A DNA stretch of 34,875 bases, taken from the NCBI GenBank assembly GCA_031323845.1, contig JAVIYP010000028.1, forward strand, positions 1 through 34,875, written 5' to 3'. The translations under genes and the position numbers were made by a program. This document shows, piece by piece, positions 8,901-17,752 of the stretch. Each line of letters opens with the position of its first letter. The first letter of the stretch is position 1. Origin of the DNA: PUPG01 sp031323845 (lineage in GTDB: Bacteria; Bacteroidota; Bacteroidia; Bacteroidales; UBA7960). The notes beneath the pieces were generated by a model. It worked only from the letters and a program-made list of their open reading frames with translations, was not told the DNA's origin and did no database searches.

Positions 8901-11900
8901 CCGCTGAGGGCGGTAACGTGACAGGTGCAGGCGTATACCAGGAAGGCGAAGAGGTGGAAGTGGATGCCCTCCCGAATGAAGGCTGGGAATTTATCAACTG
9001 GACTGACCTCGACGGCAACGTTGTATCTGAGGAAGCATACAATATTATAGAAATGCCGGCCGAAGACCTGACACTGATCGCTAACTTCGAGATGATAGAC
9101 TATGTACTTACCCTGATCGCCAATCCTGAAGAAGGTGGTGAAGTATTCGGGGCAGGCACCTATAATTTCGGCGACCCTGTTCAGATTAACGCCGTTCCCA
9201 ACGAAGGCTGGTTGTTTGTCAACTGGACCGATGAAGATGGCAATGTGATTACAGATCAAGCTTTCTTCGAAGGGTTTATGCCCTCGTTTGACGTTACCCT
9301 TTACGCCAACTTCGAAATGGGTGCTTATATGTTAACACTCATAGCCAATCCTGAAGAAGGCGGTACGGTAACAGGCGCCGGCGTATACAACTTCGGCGAC
9401 GAGGTGCAAGTGGATGCTATCCCGAACGAAGGCTGGGAGTTTGTCAACTGGACAGACACCGACGGAAACGTTGTTTCTGACGAAGCATTCAATATTATTG
9501 AAATGCCGGCCCAGGACCTGACGCTGATTGCCAACTTCGAGATGATAGACTACGTACTTACCCTGATTGCCAATCCTGAAGAAGGCGGTACGGTAACAGG
9601 CGCCGGCGTGTACAACTTCGGCGACGAGGTGGAAGTGGATGCTATCCCGAACGAAGGCTGGGCGTTTATCAACTGGACGGATGAAGAAGACAATGTGGTC
9701 TCTACCGAGCCCTTCAACATCATCACCATTACCGGCGACCTGACACTGATTGCCAACTTCGAGATGATAGACTATGAACTTACGCTCATAGCTAACCCCG
9801 AAGAAGGTGGTGAAGTGTTTGGTGCAGGTATTTACAACTTCGGTGATCTGGTTGAGGTCGACGCCGTGCCCAACATGGGCTGGGAGTTTATCAACTGGAC
9901 CGATCTGGATGGCAACGTGGTTTCCAATGAAGCCTACAACGAAATTACCATGCCGTCTTCAGACCTGACACTCATCGCAAACTTTGAACAAATAGGATAT
10001 GTCCTCACGTTGCTGGTACATCCTCAGCAAGGTGGACAGGTGACCGGTGCCGGAGCGTATAACTTTGAGGACGAAGTGGTGATTGAGGCAACGGCAAATA
10101 CCGGATGGGAGTTTGTTAACTGGACAGGAGATATTGAATATGTTGATGATCCTGCTTCAGCAACAGCCACGGTTACCATGCCTGCGGATCACGTTACGCT
10201 GACTGCCAACTTCCAGCCTCTAGGGTTCACGCTCACCCTGTTGGCCGAGCCGGCAGAAGGAGGTATCGTTACCGGTGAAGGCGTCTATAACTTTGGCAGC
10301 CTGGTTTCTATAAATGCCGAAGCCAACCCTGGTTATACCTTTGTTAACTGGACAGACGAAGAAGGAGACGTATTCTCGGTATTGCCGAACTTTACCTTCT
10401 CGATGCCCGCTGAGGATGTTACGCTAACCGCAAACTTCACTCAGAATATCTATACGCTTACACTCTTTGCCAACCCGCCTGCCGGAGGTACTGTTTCCGG
10501 TGGTGGCAGCTATGCCTTCGGTGATGAAATTGATGTTGTTGCCGAAGCTAACCCGGGCTATGAGTTCGCAAGCTGGACCGATAACTTTGGTAATGTTGTT
10601 TCGCTTGAAGCAGAGTTTGTTTATGAAATGCCGGCGTCCAACGTCATGCTGATCGCTAATTTCACCACACAGGAAATTACGGTAACCGCTGAGGTTAATC
10701 CTCCCGGAGCAGGTACTATTTTCGGTCTTGGTAACGGGGTCTTCAGCTATGGAGCCCAGGTAGGGCTGTATGCCGTTGCATCACCAGGATATGTCTTTGT
10801 CAACTGGACGGAAGACGGTGTTCCTGTCAGCACTACTCAAAGCTATGTGTTCACAGCTCTTGAAGACCGTGACCTTGTTGCCAACTTTACAACAAGCCTT
10901 TATACTATAGATGTATTAGCTGTTCCGTCGGAAGGCGGCAGTATAAGCATTGAAGTGAACGGTGAACCGGCAAGCCTCCCGGCGCAGGTTGCCTATAACG
11001 ATGTGGTAACCCTGGAGGCAACACCTGCAGGTGGCTACGGCTTCGACGGCTGGCTTGAAGGAAACAATATTGTTGAGCCGGGAACTGTTTATGAGTTCAC
11101 GGCAACACGCAACCGTACCCTGCTGGCCTTGTTCAGCCCGGACATCATCACCATCACAGCCGCTGCTGAACCAGAAGGTGACGGTAATGTCTTTGGTGCC
11201 GGAGAATACGACTTTGGAGATCCTGTAACCATGGTTGCTATTCCGGTTTCAGGCAGACAGTTTGAACACTGGAAAGAAGATGATGTAATCATTCCCGGTG
11301 CCGGAGCTATTTATGGCTTCACTGCAGAGGTTGACCGTGACCTGGTGGCACATTTCAGCACACCCAGCTATACCATAAGTGCCCTTGCATTCCCGGCAGC
11401 CGGTGGTACAATCACCGGTGCAGGATCCTTCGCACCCGGAGACGCGGTTACTCTTACCGCAGATCCAAATGCAGGATATACCTTTGTAAACTGGAGAGAA
11501 GGTGCCAACATACTGGGAACCGATCCTGTACTCAGCTTTACCGCCAGCAGGAACCGCACGTTAATAGCTACTTTTTCACGTCAGAGCTATCCTGTTACTG
11601 TAGCTACCGAGCCTGCCGGCAATGTCGGTGGTATCGCGATAGGCGCGGGAACTTATCAACATGGCACGCAGGTGACCGTTTCCGCACTGAACAACCTTGG
11701 CTTCGACTTTGTCGAGTGGACTGAAGGTGGTGTTCAGGTAAGTACTGACCAGTTCTATAGCTTTACTATCACCGGACCTCGTAACCTCGTTGCCCACTTT
11801 TCAGGGGACTTCTACACCATCAACGTAGATGCCTCTCCGGCTGAGGGTGGCCAGGTAAGCGGCGGAGGTGACTACTTCTTTGGCGAGGCCGTGAGCGTTG

Positions 11901-14900
11901 CTGCCGCTGCCAATCCGGGATTTGTCTTCCTGCGTTGGCTCGATGGAGACGGTAACCAGGTGAGTGTACAGAACCCCTACGTGTTTACTGCAAACGATGA
12001 CCGTGATTTAACTGCCCATTTCTTCGCCATTCCAACCAAAAAAGACCTGCTCGCAAAAGATGGTCAGGTGACCATCACCGTGGAAGTAGAGCCTGAAGGA
12101 GTAGGTACGTATGAATATACAGCGCCTGAATTGCTTCCGCCGGGTGAATATACCTTTGATGTAGGAGAAACCATCACCCTGGTGGCATTGCCGAATGCCG
12201 GCGTTGACTTCACCGGCTGGTTTGATGATGAAAATGGTTTGATAACGAGTACGCTATCCTATACCTTTACTGCTGCTGAAGACCGTACAATTTCAGTTGT
12301 CTTTGGCGCTGACGCTTATGATGTCACTGTTGAGGCGAATCCTGAGGCAGGAGGTTCGGTTGATGGAGGAGGAACATACCTTGAAGGATTGTTTGCCACC
12401 GTTACTGCCGAAGCCAACCCGGGATATGTATTTAAGAACTGGACAAAGAATGGGGTACAGGTTTCCGTCAATGCGGTTTACGGTTTCACCGTTAATGAAG
12501 ATGTTGACCTGGTGGCCAATTTTGATCCAATTGACACCCATACTGTAGCCCTTGCAGCAGACCCGGTTGAGGGCGGTAGCGTGGACGGAGGAGGTTCATT
12601 CCTTGCAGGCACTGAAATTACGATTACAGCCACTGCCGATGTTGCAGCAGGGTATGAGTTTGTTCAGTGGAACCGTATTACAGGAGTGGACGAAAGCGAA
12701 TTCTTCGCTGCAAACGCAATGCATACTTTTACAGTCACAGATGATCTTGAACTTGAAGCCGAGTTTGAGCTCAGAGCTTATGACATTACCGTATCAGCAG
12801 ATCCGGCCGATAAGGGGAATGTGATTGGCGGCGGAGAGGAAATTACCCATGGAACATCTGTTACACTTCAGGCCGTTGCCACAGCCACCGGCTATGAATT
12901 CAAGTACTGGATGGAAGATGATACACCCATTGATGGAATAGGAAGCACCTATGAGTTCACCGCCATAGAAGATCGTGACATAGTAGCTGTTTTCGGACTC
13001 CGCAATTATACCATTACAGCAGCAGCTGTACCTGTAAGCGGTGGTTCGGTCAGCCTCCTGGTTAACGGTGATGCGACCGATATGCCAGCAACCGTATCGC
13101 ACTTTGACCAGATCACTGTGATTGCAGATCCGGAAACCGGTTATGAGTTTAATTACTGGTCGATTGCCGGAGGCGCACCCATTGCAGGTGCCGGTGAAAC
13201 GTATGTGTTTACTGCAACCGCTAACCGTTCGCTTAACGCTAACTTCGAAAAAATCAAATTCAACATCGTGGCCACCGCCTCAGAAGGTGCTTCGATAGTT
13301 GCCGTTGACAACGTTATAGATCCTGTTACCGGCATTGTAGAAGTTGCCTGGGGCGATGATCAGGAATTCGATATCGTGATCGAGCCCGGTTATTGCTTCG
13401 ATGTGGAAGTTGACGGTATCAGTGTAGGTGCTGTTGGAGAATATATCTTCGAAGATGTTACACAAGGTCATACCATTGAGGTCATCACTGCGGCCAGACC
13501 TGTTATTGCGCTTGGTATCGGTGAGGATGCCATTGGTTCCGGACATATTGAAAATGTAACTTACGGAGATGATGTAGCCATTGTTATAAATAATGTCCAG
13601 GCAGGACAGTATCCGTTCACCATCTCTTACACAATTAACAACGATCCTGATCATCCGCTGTCACAAACCGACGTTGTGATCAACGAAGGTGATGCCATCT
13701 TCCCGCCTGCGGGTGTTGAGCTTGACGCCGGCAGCTATGTGTTCCGGATTACAGTTCTTGAATACGAGGAAAATGGCCTGGTATGTTCAGCAGCAAGCGT
13801 GGGAGCGTATAATGCTACGATCAACGTTGCAGCCAAAACGCTTGAAGTTACTGCCGAAGAAGGTCAGAGCAAGGTGTATGGCAGTGCGGATCCTGCATTT
13901 ACCTATGATGTTGACGGTTTTGTTTATGACGATGACGAAAGCATCATAACAGGTGCTTTGAGCAGGGTGGCCGGAGAGTTTGTTGGCAATTACGCCATTA
14001 CAAAAGGGTCACTGGCCGCCGGTAACAACTATGTCATTGACTTTACCTCTAATGACTTTGAAATCCTTCAGCTGGCTATCACAGTTGCTGCAGATGAAGG
14101 ACAAAATAAAGTATATGGTGAAGGAGATCCTGTATTTACATATGATGCTGATGATCTTGCCTTCTCAGACCTGTTTGTGGGAGCGCTGAGCCGTGAACCC
14201 GGCGAACATGTCGGAGCATACGATATCCTTATTGGTTCTCTCATCGTGGAAGGTGTAACCGGTGCTGATGTTTCAGCTAACTACAACATCACCTTTGAAT
14301 CTGCGGAGTTTGAGATCACGCCGCTGGCCATCACGGTTGCTGCCGATGCAGGCCAGAGTAAGGTGTATGGTGATGCAGATCCGGTGTTCACATACACATC
14401 CGATGCCCTTGCCTTCGACGATGTCTTTGCCGGCGCACTGGTACGTGAGCCTGGTGAGCATGTTAATGATTATGAGATCCAGATAGGTACGCTTACCATA
14501 GAGGATGCCGCCGGTGATGAAGTAATCGGCAACTACGTCCTGAACTATGTACCTGCCGACTTTGCCATCACACCGCTGGCCATCACGGTTGCTGCCGATG
14601 CAGGCCAGGGTAAGGTGTATGGTGATGCAGATCCGGTATTCACATACACATCTGATGCCCTTGCCTTCGACGATGTCTTTGCCGGCGCACTGGTACGTGA
14701 GCCTGGTGAGCATGTTAATGATTATGAGATCCAGATAGGTACGCTTACCATAGAGGATGCCGCCGGTGTTGAAGTAATCGGCAACTACGTCCTGAACTAT
14801 GTACCTGCCGACTTTGCCATCACGCCGCTGGCCATCACGGTTACCGCCGATGCAGGCCAGGGTAAGGTATATGGTGAGGCAGATCCTGAGTTCGAATACA

Positions 14901-17596
14901 CGGCAGATGCCCTTGCCTTCGACGATGTCTTTGCAGGCGCGCTTGATCGTGAACCCGGCGAAGATGTTGGCGTATACGAGATCCAGATAGGTACACTGAC
15001 CATAGAGGATGCCGCCGGTATTGAAGTAATCGGCAACTACGTCCTCAACTATGTGCCGGCTAACTTTGCTATTACTGCTAAGGAACTGACCATAGGCGGA
15101 AGCTTTACCGCTGAGGATAAGGTTCATGATGGCACCGCAGATGCCACCATTGATGAAGACAACCTTACTCTTGTCGGCGTTGAGCCCGGTGATGTTGTCG
15201 TACTGACTGATGTTGTTGTGGAGTTTGCCCAGGCAGATATCGGTAACGACATTTCAGTAAGCATTGTTGATGCTGATATCGACGGTGCAGATGCCGGCAA
15301 CTATACCCTGTCGCTGGTTGGCGCACCTCAGGCTACTGCCGACATACTTGGAACGGTAGTAGTAACTGTTGAGCCTGCCGATGCCGGTGAAGTAACCGGA
15401 GAAGGTGCCTACAGGGCAGGTGCGGAAGTCACCCTGGTGGCTACTGCCAATGAAGGCTGGGTGTTCGACAGCTGGAAGGAAGACGGAGTGGTAATACCTG
15501 ACGCAGGAGCAACGTACATCTTTACGATGCCCGCCGCCCATGTTGAGCTTACTGCCGTATTCGAAGAAGAACCAGATCCTGTTGATCCTGAAAACATCAT
15601 GATCATCCACGACATCACAGCAGATGCCGGTGATGTCATTACCGTGGAACTTGAAATCCAGAATGATGAGGAATTTGTCGGATTCAACCTGCACGTGCCC
15701 CTGCCGGCTGGCTTCAGCTATGTGGAAGGTTCTGCAATGCTTGCCGATGACAGGATTACGGATCATGACTTCGGTTTCAATGTTGATGACAACACAGCGA
15801 TCATCATTGCCTTCTCGGCGACCAACGCTGCCTTCCTGGGCAACGACGGGGTGATCTTCAGCTTCGATCTGCAATCCTCCGTACTGCCCGGCGAATATCC
15901 GCTGCCGATTGAAAATGCCGTCATAGGCAACATTGAAGGAGAGGATATCCTGACCGCTACGGTTCCGGGAACCATTACCCTGGAAGGAGTAATGCCGGAT
16001 GCTTACACTGTAACGCTTGAAGCCAACCCGGTTGAAGGTGGTACCGTTGATGGTGAAGGCGAATATTTTGTGGGAACGGACGTTACCGTTACTGCAACAG
16101 CCAACGAGGGTTATGCATTCATCAGCTGGACAGACGAAGGTGATGTTGTAGTAAGCATCGCAGATGTTTACACCTTCACCATGCCGGACGAGGATGTCAC
16201 ACTCACCGCAAACTTCGAACTGATAGACTACACCCTGACCCTGATTGCCAACCCCGTTGATGGTGGTACGGTAACCGGTGCAGGCGTATATAACTTCGGT
16301 GATGAAGTGGAAGTGGATGCCATTCCGAATGACGGCTGGGCATTTGTTAACTGGACCGACGAGAATGACGCCGTGGTTTCTGAAGAAGCCTTCAATGTGA
16401 TCACCATTACAGGCGATCTGACCCTGACGGCCAACTTCGAAATGATAGATTACACGCTGACACTGATAGCCAACCCCGAAGATGGTGGTACGGTGACCGG
16501 TGCGGGTGTATATAACTATGGTGATGAAGTGGAAGTGGATGCCATCCCGAATGAGGGCTGGGAGTTCATTAGCTGGACCGATGAAGAAGATAATTTCGTA
16601 TCAGATGATGCATTCAATGTGATCACTATCACGGGAGATCTGACCCTGACGGCCAACTTCGAGATGATAGACTACACGCTGACCCTGATTGCCAGCCCCG
16701 AAGATGGTGGTACGGTAACCGGTGCCGGTGTGTATAACTTCGGCGATGAAGTGGAAGTTAATGCCATCCCGAATGAGGGCTGGGAATTTGTTAACTGGAC
16801 TGACGAGGATGACGCCGTGGTTTCCGATGAGGCCTTGAATGTGATCACCATCACAGGCGATCTGACCCTGACTGCCAACTTCGAGATGATAGACTACACG
16901 CTGACCCTGATCGCCAACCCCACAGCAGGTGGTACGGTGACCGGTGCCGGTGTGTATAATTTCGGCGATGAGGCCGAAGTGAATGCCATCCCGAATGACG
17001 GATGGGAGTTTGTCAACTGGACTGATGTGGATGGCAACGTGGTGTCTGACCAGGCATTGAATGTCATTACCATCACCGGAGATCTTACGCTCACTGCTAA
17101 CTTTGAGCTGATCACCTATACGGTCACCTTTGTGGTAACAGATAGTGACGGAGCCACCATTGCAGATGCCATCATAACTTTTGACGGTGTTGAGTATCTG
17201 CCCGGTGATTATGTCTTTGATGACCTGTTGCCCGGCTCTTATGACTATATGGTAAGCCGTGATGGTTTCTTCAGCAAGGAGGGTACCGTTACAGTCGTTG
17301 ATGCAGATGTTACCGTTAACGTAACGCTTGAGATTGATGACACTTCCGTGCCTGTGGTTGAAGTACTGGAAATTTCGGTGTTCCCGAATCCGGTAAGCAG
17401 CGTGCTTAACATTGAGTCGAACCTGCTCATTACCGACGTTCGCATGATTGACATGCTGGGTCAGGTTGTTTACAACGTTTCCGTTGATGACCAGTATCAC
17501 AGCATCAATGTTAGCAGTCTGCGTAACGGAGTTTATTTTGTGCAGATCCATACCCTTGGCGGTGTGATCACACAAAGGATCCAGGTTGCACACTAA
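5924..17596 (+). CDS. Giant surface scaffoldin-like protein with eight cohesin-like domains and T9SS sorting domain (3,890 aa)
   Basis: Residues 1-23 are a Sec signal peptide. Seven cohesin-like domains of about 136-140 residues start near 25, 161, 297, 435, 571, 709 and 849. Each opens with N(I/V)M, has a GD-x-V-T-V-E strand, FVGFN, a (K)IIAFS segment and a GxxxGxxxxTGTVDG-like end, and acidic Pro linkers join them. Then come 19 InlB B-type repeats (984 to about 2,445) marked by GW-x-F-x-NWTD, a degenerate copy, an Ig-like segment, five MBG domains (about 2,639-3,052), a YDG-like domain (3,053-3,143) and one more InlB repeat. The eighth cohesin spans 3,224-3,359 and is followed by five InlB repeats, an X-like module (3,730-3,805) and a T9SS sorting domain (about 3,812-3,890, VFPNPVSSVLNIE). 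No dockerin or catalytic domain is visible. It would be displayed on the outer surface and offer up to eight docking sites. Docking itself is inferred. Confidence 0.88.
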   Translation: MNKRILFLTWIMLWLGVASAFAGSNIMKLPDVIAEPGETITVEMEILNDDVFVGFNLDLPLPAGFEYVAGSAQLFRKTDHNLAFSINPSHVAKIIAFSITNAPFSGNDGVILTFDLQVPESPGVYPLQIVDAVIGNTDAQNILTGTIDGSVTIEGEEEPENVMVLYDLMAETGDVVTVELEIMNTDEFVGFNLDIPLPEGFDYVDGTAELFRKTDHNLAFSVNVEDVAKIIAFSITNDAFLGNDGVILSFDLEINAPPGTYTLEILDAIIGNVDAQNILTGTVDATVIVEGEFEPENIMVIHDQTVTAGAVATVELEILNDEEFVGFNLEIPMPEGFTYVEGSAQLFRADDHSYAFNVVEATNTAKIIGFSITNTPFIGNSGLIFSFDVVTPNAPGVYDFVIEDGIIGNVAEENIITGTVDGVFTLEDPGPISENVMIIHDIVADAGDVVTVEVEIVNEAEFVGFNLDIPLPAGFTYIDESAQLFRGDDHNFGINVLPGNVLKIIAFSITNAAFEGNEGTVFSFDLQTSSFPGEYVLPIVDAVIGDADAQNILTGTVDGNVILEGEIITDNIMQIHDISATGGDVVTVEMEIVNFQEFVGFNFDVPLPEGFEYIPGTAQLYRATDHQFVFNVVEETNLAKAIAFSATNAPFTGSEGVIFSFDVQTPPIGGEFPLVILNAVIGNSDAENIITGTFDGLISLIEPEPDPENIMIVHDIMAQAGDVVLIEVEILNNQEFVGFNLDIPLPEGFNYISGTEQLYRSVDHSFVFNVIPETNVAKIIAFSPTNTAFTGNDGVIFNFEVVTSNVPGEYILPIENGIIGNADAENIITGTQFGTVVLSDPDPDPEFDNIMILHDVVDVAGEIITMELEIVNEEEFVGFNLDLPLPAGFEYVEGSAVLYRGDDHDVVFNVLPNNVAKIIAFSITNAPFSGNEGAVLSFELQTPPMPGNYLIPIVDAVIGNADAQDILTGTVDGTVTLLDPGIDYYTLTLIANPAEGGNVTGAGVYQEGEEVEVDALPNEGWEFINWTDLDGNVVSEEAYNIIEMPAEDLTLIANFEMIDYVLTLIANPEEGGEVFGAGTYNFGDPVQINAVPNEGWLFVNWTDEDGNVITDQAFFEGFMPSFDVTLYANFEMGAYMLTLIANPEEGGTVTGAGVYNFGDEVQVDAIPNEGWEFVNWTDTDGNVVSDEAFNIIEMPAQDLTLIANFEMIDYVLTLIANPEEGGTVTGAGVYNFGDEVEVDAIPNEGWAFINWTDEEDNVVSTEPFNIITITGDLTLIANFEMIDYELTLIANPEEGGEVFGAGIYNFGDLVEVDAVPNMGWEFINWTDLDGNVVSNEAYNEITMPSSDLTLIANFEQIGYVLTLLVHPQQGGQVTGAGAYNFEDEVVIEATANTGWEFVNWTGDIEYVDDPASATATVTMPADHVTLTANFQPLGFTLTLLAEPAEGGIVTGEGVYNFGSLVSINAEANPGYTFVNWTDEEGDVFSVLPNFTFSMPAEDVTLTANFTQNIYTLTLFANPPAGGTVSGGGSYAFGDEIDVVAEANPGYEFASWTDNFGNVVSLEAEFVYEMPASNVMLIANFTTQEITVTAEVNPPGAGTIFGLGNGVFSYGAQVGLYAVASPGYVFVNWTEDGVPVSTTQSYVFTALEDRDLVANFTTSLYTIDVLAVPSEGGSISIEVNGEPASLPAQVAYNDVVTLEATPAGGYGFDGWLEGNNIVEPGTVYEFTATRNRTLLALFSPDIITITAAAEPEGDGNVFGAGEYDFGDPVTMVAIPVSGRQFEHWKEDDVIIPGAGAIYGFTAEVDRDLVAHFSTPSYTISALAFPAAGGTITGAGSFAPGDAVTLTADPNAGYTFVNWREGANILGTDPVLSFTASRNRTLIATFSRQSYPVTVATEPAGNVGGIAIGAGTYQHGTQVTVSALNNLGFDFVEWTEGGVQVSTDQFYSFTITGPRNLVAHFSGDFYTINVDASPAEGGQVSGGGDYFFGEAVSVAAAANPGFVFLRWLDGDGNQVSVQNPYVFTANDDRDLTAHFFAIPTKKDLLAKDGQVTITVEVEPEGVGTYEYTAPELLPPGEYTFDVGETITLVALPNAGVDFTGWFDDENGLITSTLSYTFTAAEDRTISVVFGADAYDVTVEANPEAGGSVDGGGTYLEGLFATVTAEANPGYVFKNWTKNGVQVSVNAVYGFTVNEDVDLVANFDPIDTHTVALAADPVEGGSVDGGGSFLAGTEITITATADVAAGYEFVQWNRITGVDESEFFAANAMHTFTVTDDLELEAEFELRAYDITVSADPADKGNVIGGGEEITHGTSVTLQAVATATGYEFKYWMEDDTPIDGIGSTYEFTAIEDRDIVAVFGLRNYTITAAAVPVSGGSVSLLVNGDATDMPATVSHFDQITVIADPETGYEFNYWSIAGGAPIAGAGETYVFTATANRSLNANFEKIKFNIVATASEGASIVAVDNVIDPVTGIVEVAWGDDQEFDIVIEPGYCFDVEVDGISVGAVGEYIFEDVTQGHTIEVITAARPVIALGIGEDAIGSGHIENVTYGDDVAIVINNVQAGQYPFTISYTINNDPDHPLSQTDVVINEGDAIFPPAGVELDAGSYVFRITVLEYEENGLVCSAASVGAYNATINVAAKTLEVTAEEGQSKVYGSADPAFTYDVDGFVYDDDESIITGALSRVAGEFVGNYAITKGSLAAGNNYVIDFTSNDFEILQLAITVAADEGQNKVYGEGDPVFTYDADDLAFSDLFVGALSREPGEHVGAYDILIGSLIVEGVTGADVSANYNITFESAEFEITPLAITVAADAGQSKVYGDADPVFTYTSDALAFDDVFAGALVREPGEHVNDYEIQIGTLTIEDAAGDEVIGNYVLNYVPADFAITPLAITVAADAGQGKVYGDADPVFTYTSDALAFDDVFAGALVREPGEHVNDYEIQIGTLTIEDAAGVEVIGNYVLNYVPADFAITPLAITVTADAGQGKVYGEADPEFEYTADALAFDDVFAGALDREPGEDVGVYEIQIGTLTIEDAAGIEVIGNYVLNYVPANFAITAKELTIGGSFTAEDKVHDGTADATIDEDNLTLVGVEPGDVVVLTDVVVEFAQADIGNDISVSIVDADIDGADAGNYTLSLVGAPQATADILGTVVVTVEPADAGEVTGEGAYRAGAEVTLVATANEGWVFDSWKEDGVVIPDAGATYIFTMPAAHVELTAVFEEEPDPVDPENIMIIHDITADAGDVITVELEIQNDEEFVGFNLHVPLPAGFSYVEGSAMLADDRITDHDFGFNVDDNTAIIIAFSATNAAFLGNDGVIFSFDLQSSVLPGEYPLPIENAVIGNIEGEDILTATVPGTITLEGVMPDAYTVTLEANPVEGGTVDGEGEYFVGTDVTVTATANEGYAFISWTDEGDVVVSIADVYTFTMPDEDVTLTANFELIDYTLTLIANPVDGGTVTGAGVYNFGDEVEVDAIPNDGWAFVNWTDENDAVVSEEAFNVITITGDLTLTANFEMIDYTLTLIANPEDGGTVTGAGVYNYGDEVEVDAIPNEGWEFISWTDEEDNFVSDDAFNVITITGDLTLTANFEMIDYTLTLIASPEDGGTVTGAGVYNFGDEVEVNAIPNEGWEFVNWTDEDDAVVSDEALNVITITGDLTLTANFEMIDYTLTLIANPTAGGTVTGAGVYNFGDEAEVNAIPNDGWEFVNWTDVDGNVVSDQALNVITITGDLTLTANFELITYTVTFVVTDSDGATIADAIITFDGVEYLPGDYVFDDLLPGSYDYMVSRDGFFSKEGTVTVVDADVTVNVTLEIDDTSVPVVEVLEISVFPNPVSSVLNIESNLLITDVRMIDMLGQVVYNVSVDDQYHSINVSSLRNGVYFVQIHTLGGVITQRIQVAH
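5996..8872 (+). repeat. Seven tandem cohesin-domain-encoding repeats (405-420 bp each)
   Basis: The units begin at 5996, 6404, 6812, 7226, 7634, 8048 and 8468. They match cohesin features: an early Gly-Asp strand, a FVGFN strand followed by a Pro-rich turn, a (K)II-A/G-FS strand and a late FDLQ-type strand. The repeats are clearly paralogous but have diverged, and they are more alike at the protein than at the DNA level. An eighth unit lies at 15593-16000 and a ninth in the adjacent 369-residue gene. Confidence 0.82.
8873..13257 (+). repeat. Nineteen InlB B-type (Flg_new-like) repeats forming a stalk
   Basis: Repeats of about 73-84 residues share the order xxLTLIANP-EGG, TGAG-Y-FGD, a GWxFxNWTD core and an xxLxANF end. 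The first five are the most alike; later ones drift, with NWTD becoming GW, HW or EW. A twentieth degenerate copy follows to about 13500. In known proteins such beta-rich repeats act as extended spacers or adhesion modules. Confidence 0.82.
13838..15079 (+). repeat. Five MBG-type repeats, the last three as a 252-bp tandem array
   Basis: Each repeat carries the GQxKVYGxxDPxFxY signature of MBG domains and ends in an F-x-I-T/L segment. Copies 3, 4 and 5 start at 14324, 14576 and 14828, exactly 252 bp apart. Copies 3 and 4 differ at only five bases by eye, which points to very recent duplication or gene conversion. A YDG-like domain (15080-15352) follows. Confidence 0.8.
15593..16000 (+). repeat. 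Eighth, isolated cohesin-like domain of the scaffold
   Basis: This segment encodes residues 3,224-3,359, opens with NIMIIHD and keeps the FVGFN and IIIAFSATN segments. About 2,240 residues of InlB, Ig-like, MBG and YDG domains separate it from the seven-cohesin block, and it lies close to the surface-anchoring C-terminus. It differs from the others by a short insertion before the DH motif. Confidence 0.8.
16226..17113 (+). repeat. Four 222-bp tandem repeats encoding InlB-type domains
   Basis: Units start at 16226, 16448, 16670 and 16892 with exact 222-bp spacing. Most bases are shared between neighbours, and each encodes DYTLTLIAxP through ITGDLTLTANFE. A more divergent InlB repeat (16001-16225) precedes them. 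This near-identity makes the array prone to copy-number change. Confidence 0.85.
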
Positions 17597-17610
17597 CAGA
17601 ACAGATTCAG

Positions 17611-17640
17611 CAGAGGGCTGCGGTGTAAGGCAGCCCTCTG
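17611..17640 (+). terminator. Strong hairpin after the scaffold gene, probable terminator
   Basis: A perfect 11-bp stem (17611-17621 with 17630-17640) encloses an 8-base loop, 15 bp after the stop codon. There is no T-run after it, so it may act as a 3' end stabiliser or a weak terminator rather than a classical intrinsic one. Confidence 0.6.
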
Positions 17641-17666
17641 ACTGGATCTAACAAACGTATTGTCTG

Positions 17667-17696
17667 TTTGCATATTATAATCATTATATATATTTC
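17667..17696 (+). promoter_or_regulatory. Probable promoter of the 2,965-aa dockerin protein gene
   Basis: A -33 TTTG at 17667-17670, an 18-base spacer and TATATTTC at 17689-17696 match the Bacteroidota pattern TTTG-N19-TAnnTTTG except for the last base and one base of spacing. Transcription would start near 17703, about 50 bases before the ATG. This suggests that the gene is transcribed separately from the scaffold. Confidence 0.45.
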
Positions 17697-17752
17697 ATTT
17701 TTAATTTAATGGTGTTCTTTTTCCCTATATTTTTAACTAAAAACACAAAACT

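Noticed and set aside
16601..17593. 330-codon minus-strand ORF opposite the InlB repeats and sorting domain
   Set aside because: It is an antisense shadow of the tandem repeats, with no signal peptide and no recognisable motif.
5924..17596. Mobile element or phage origin of the repeat-rich region
   Set aside because: No transposase, integrase, terminal inverted repeats or target duplications were seen; the repeats are protein-domain repeats within genes.
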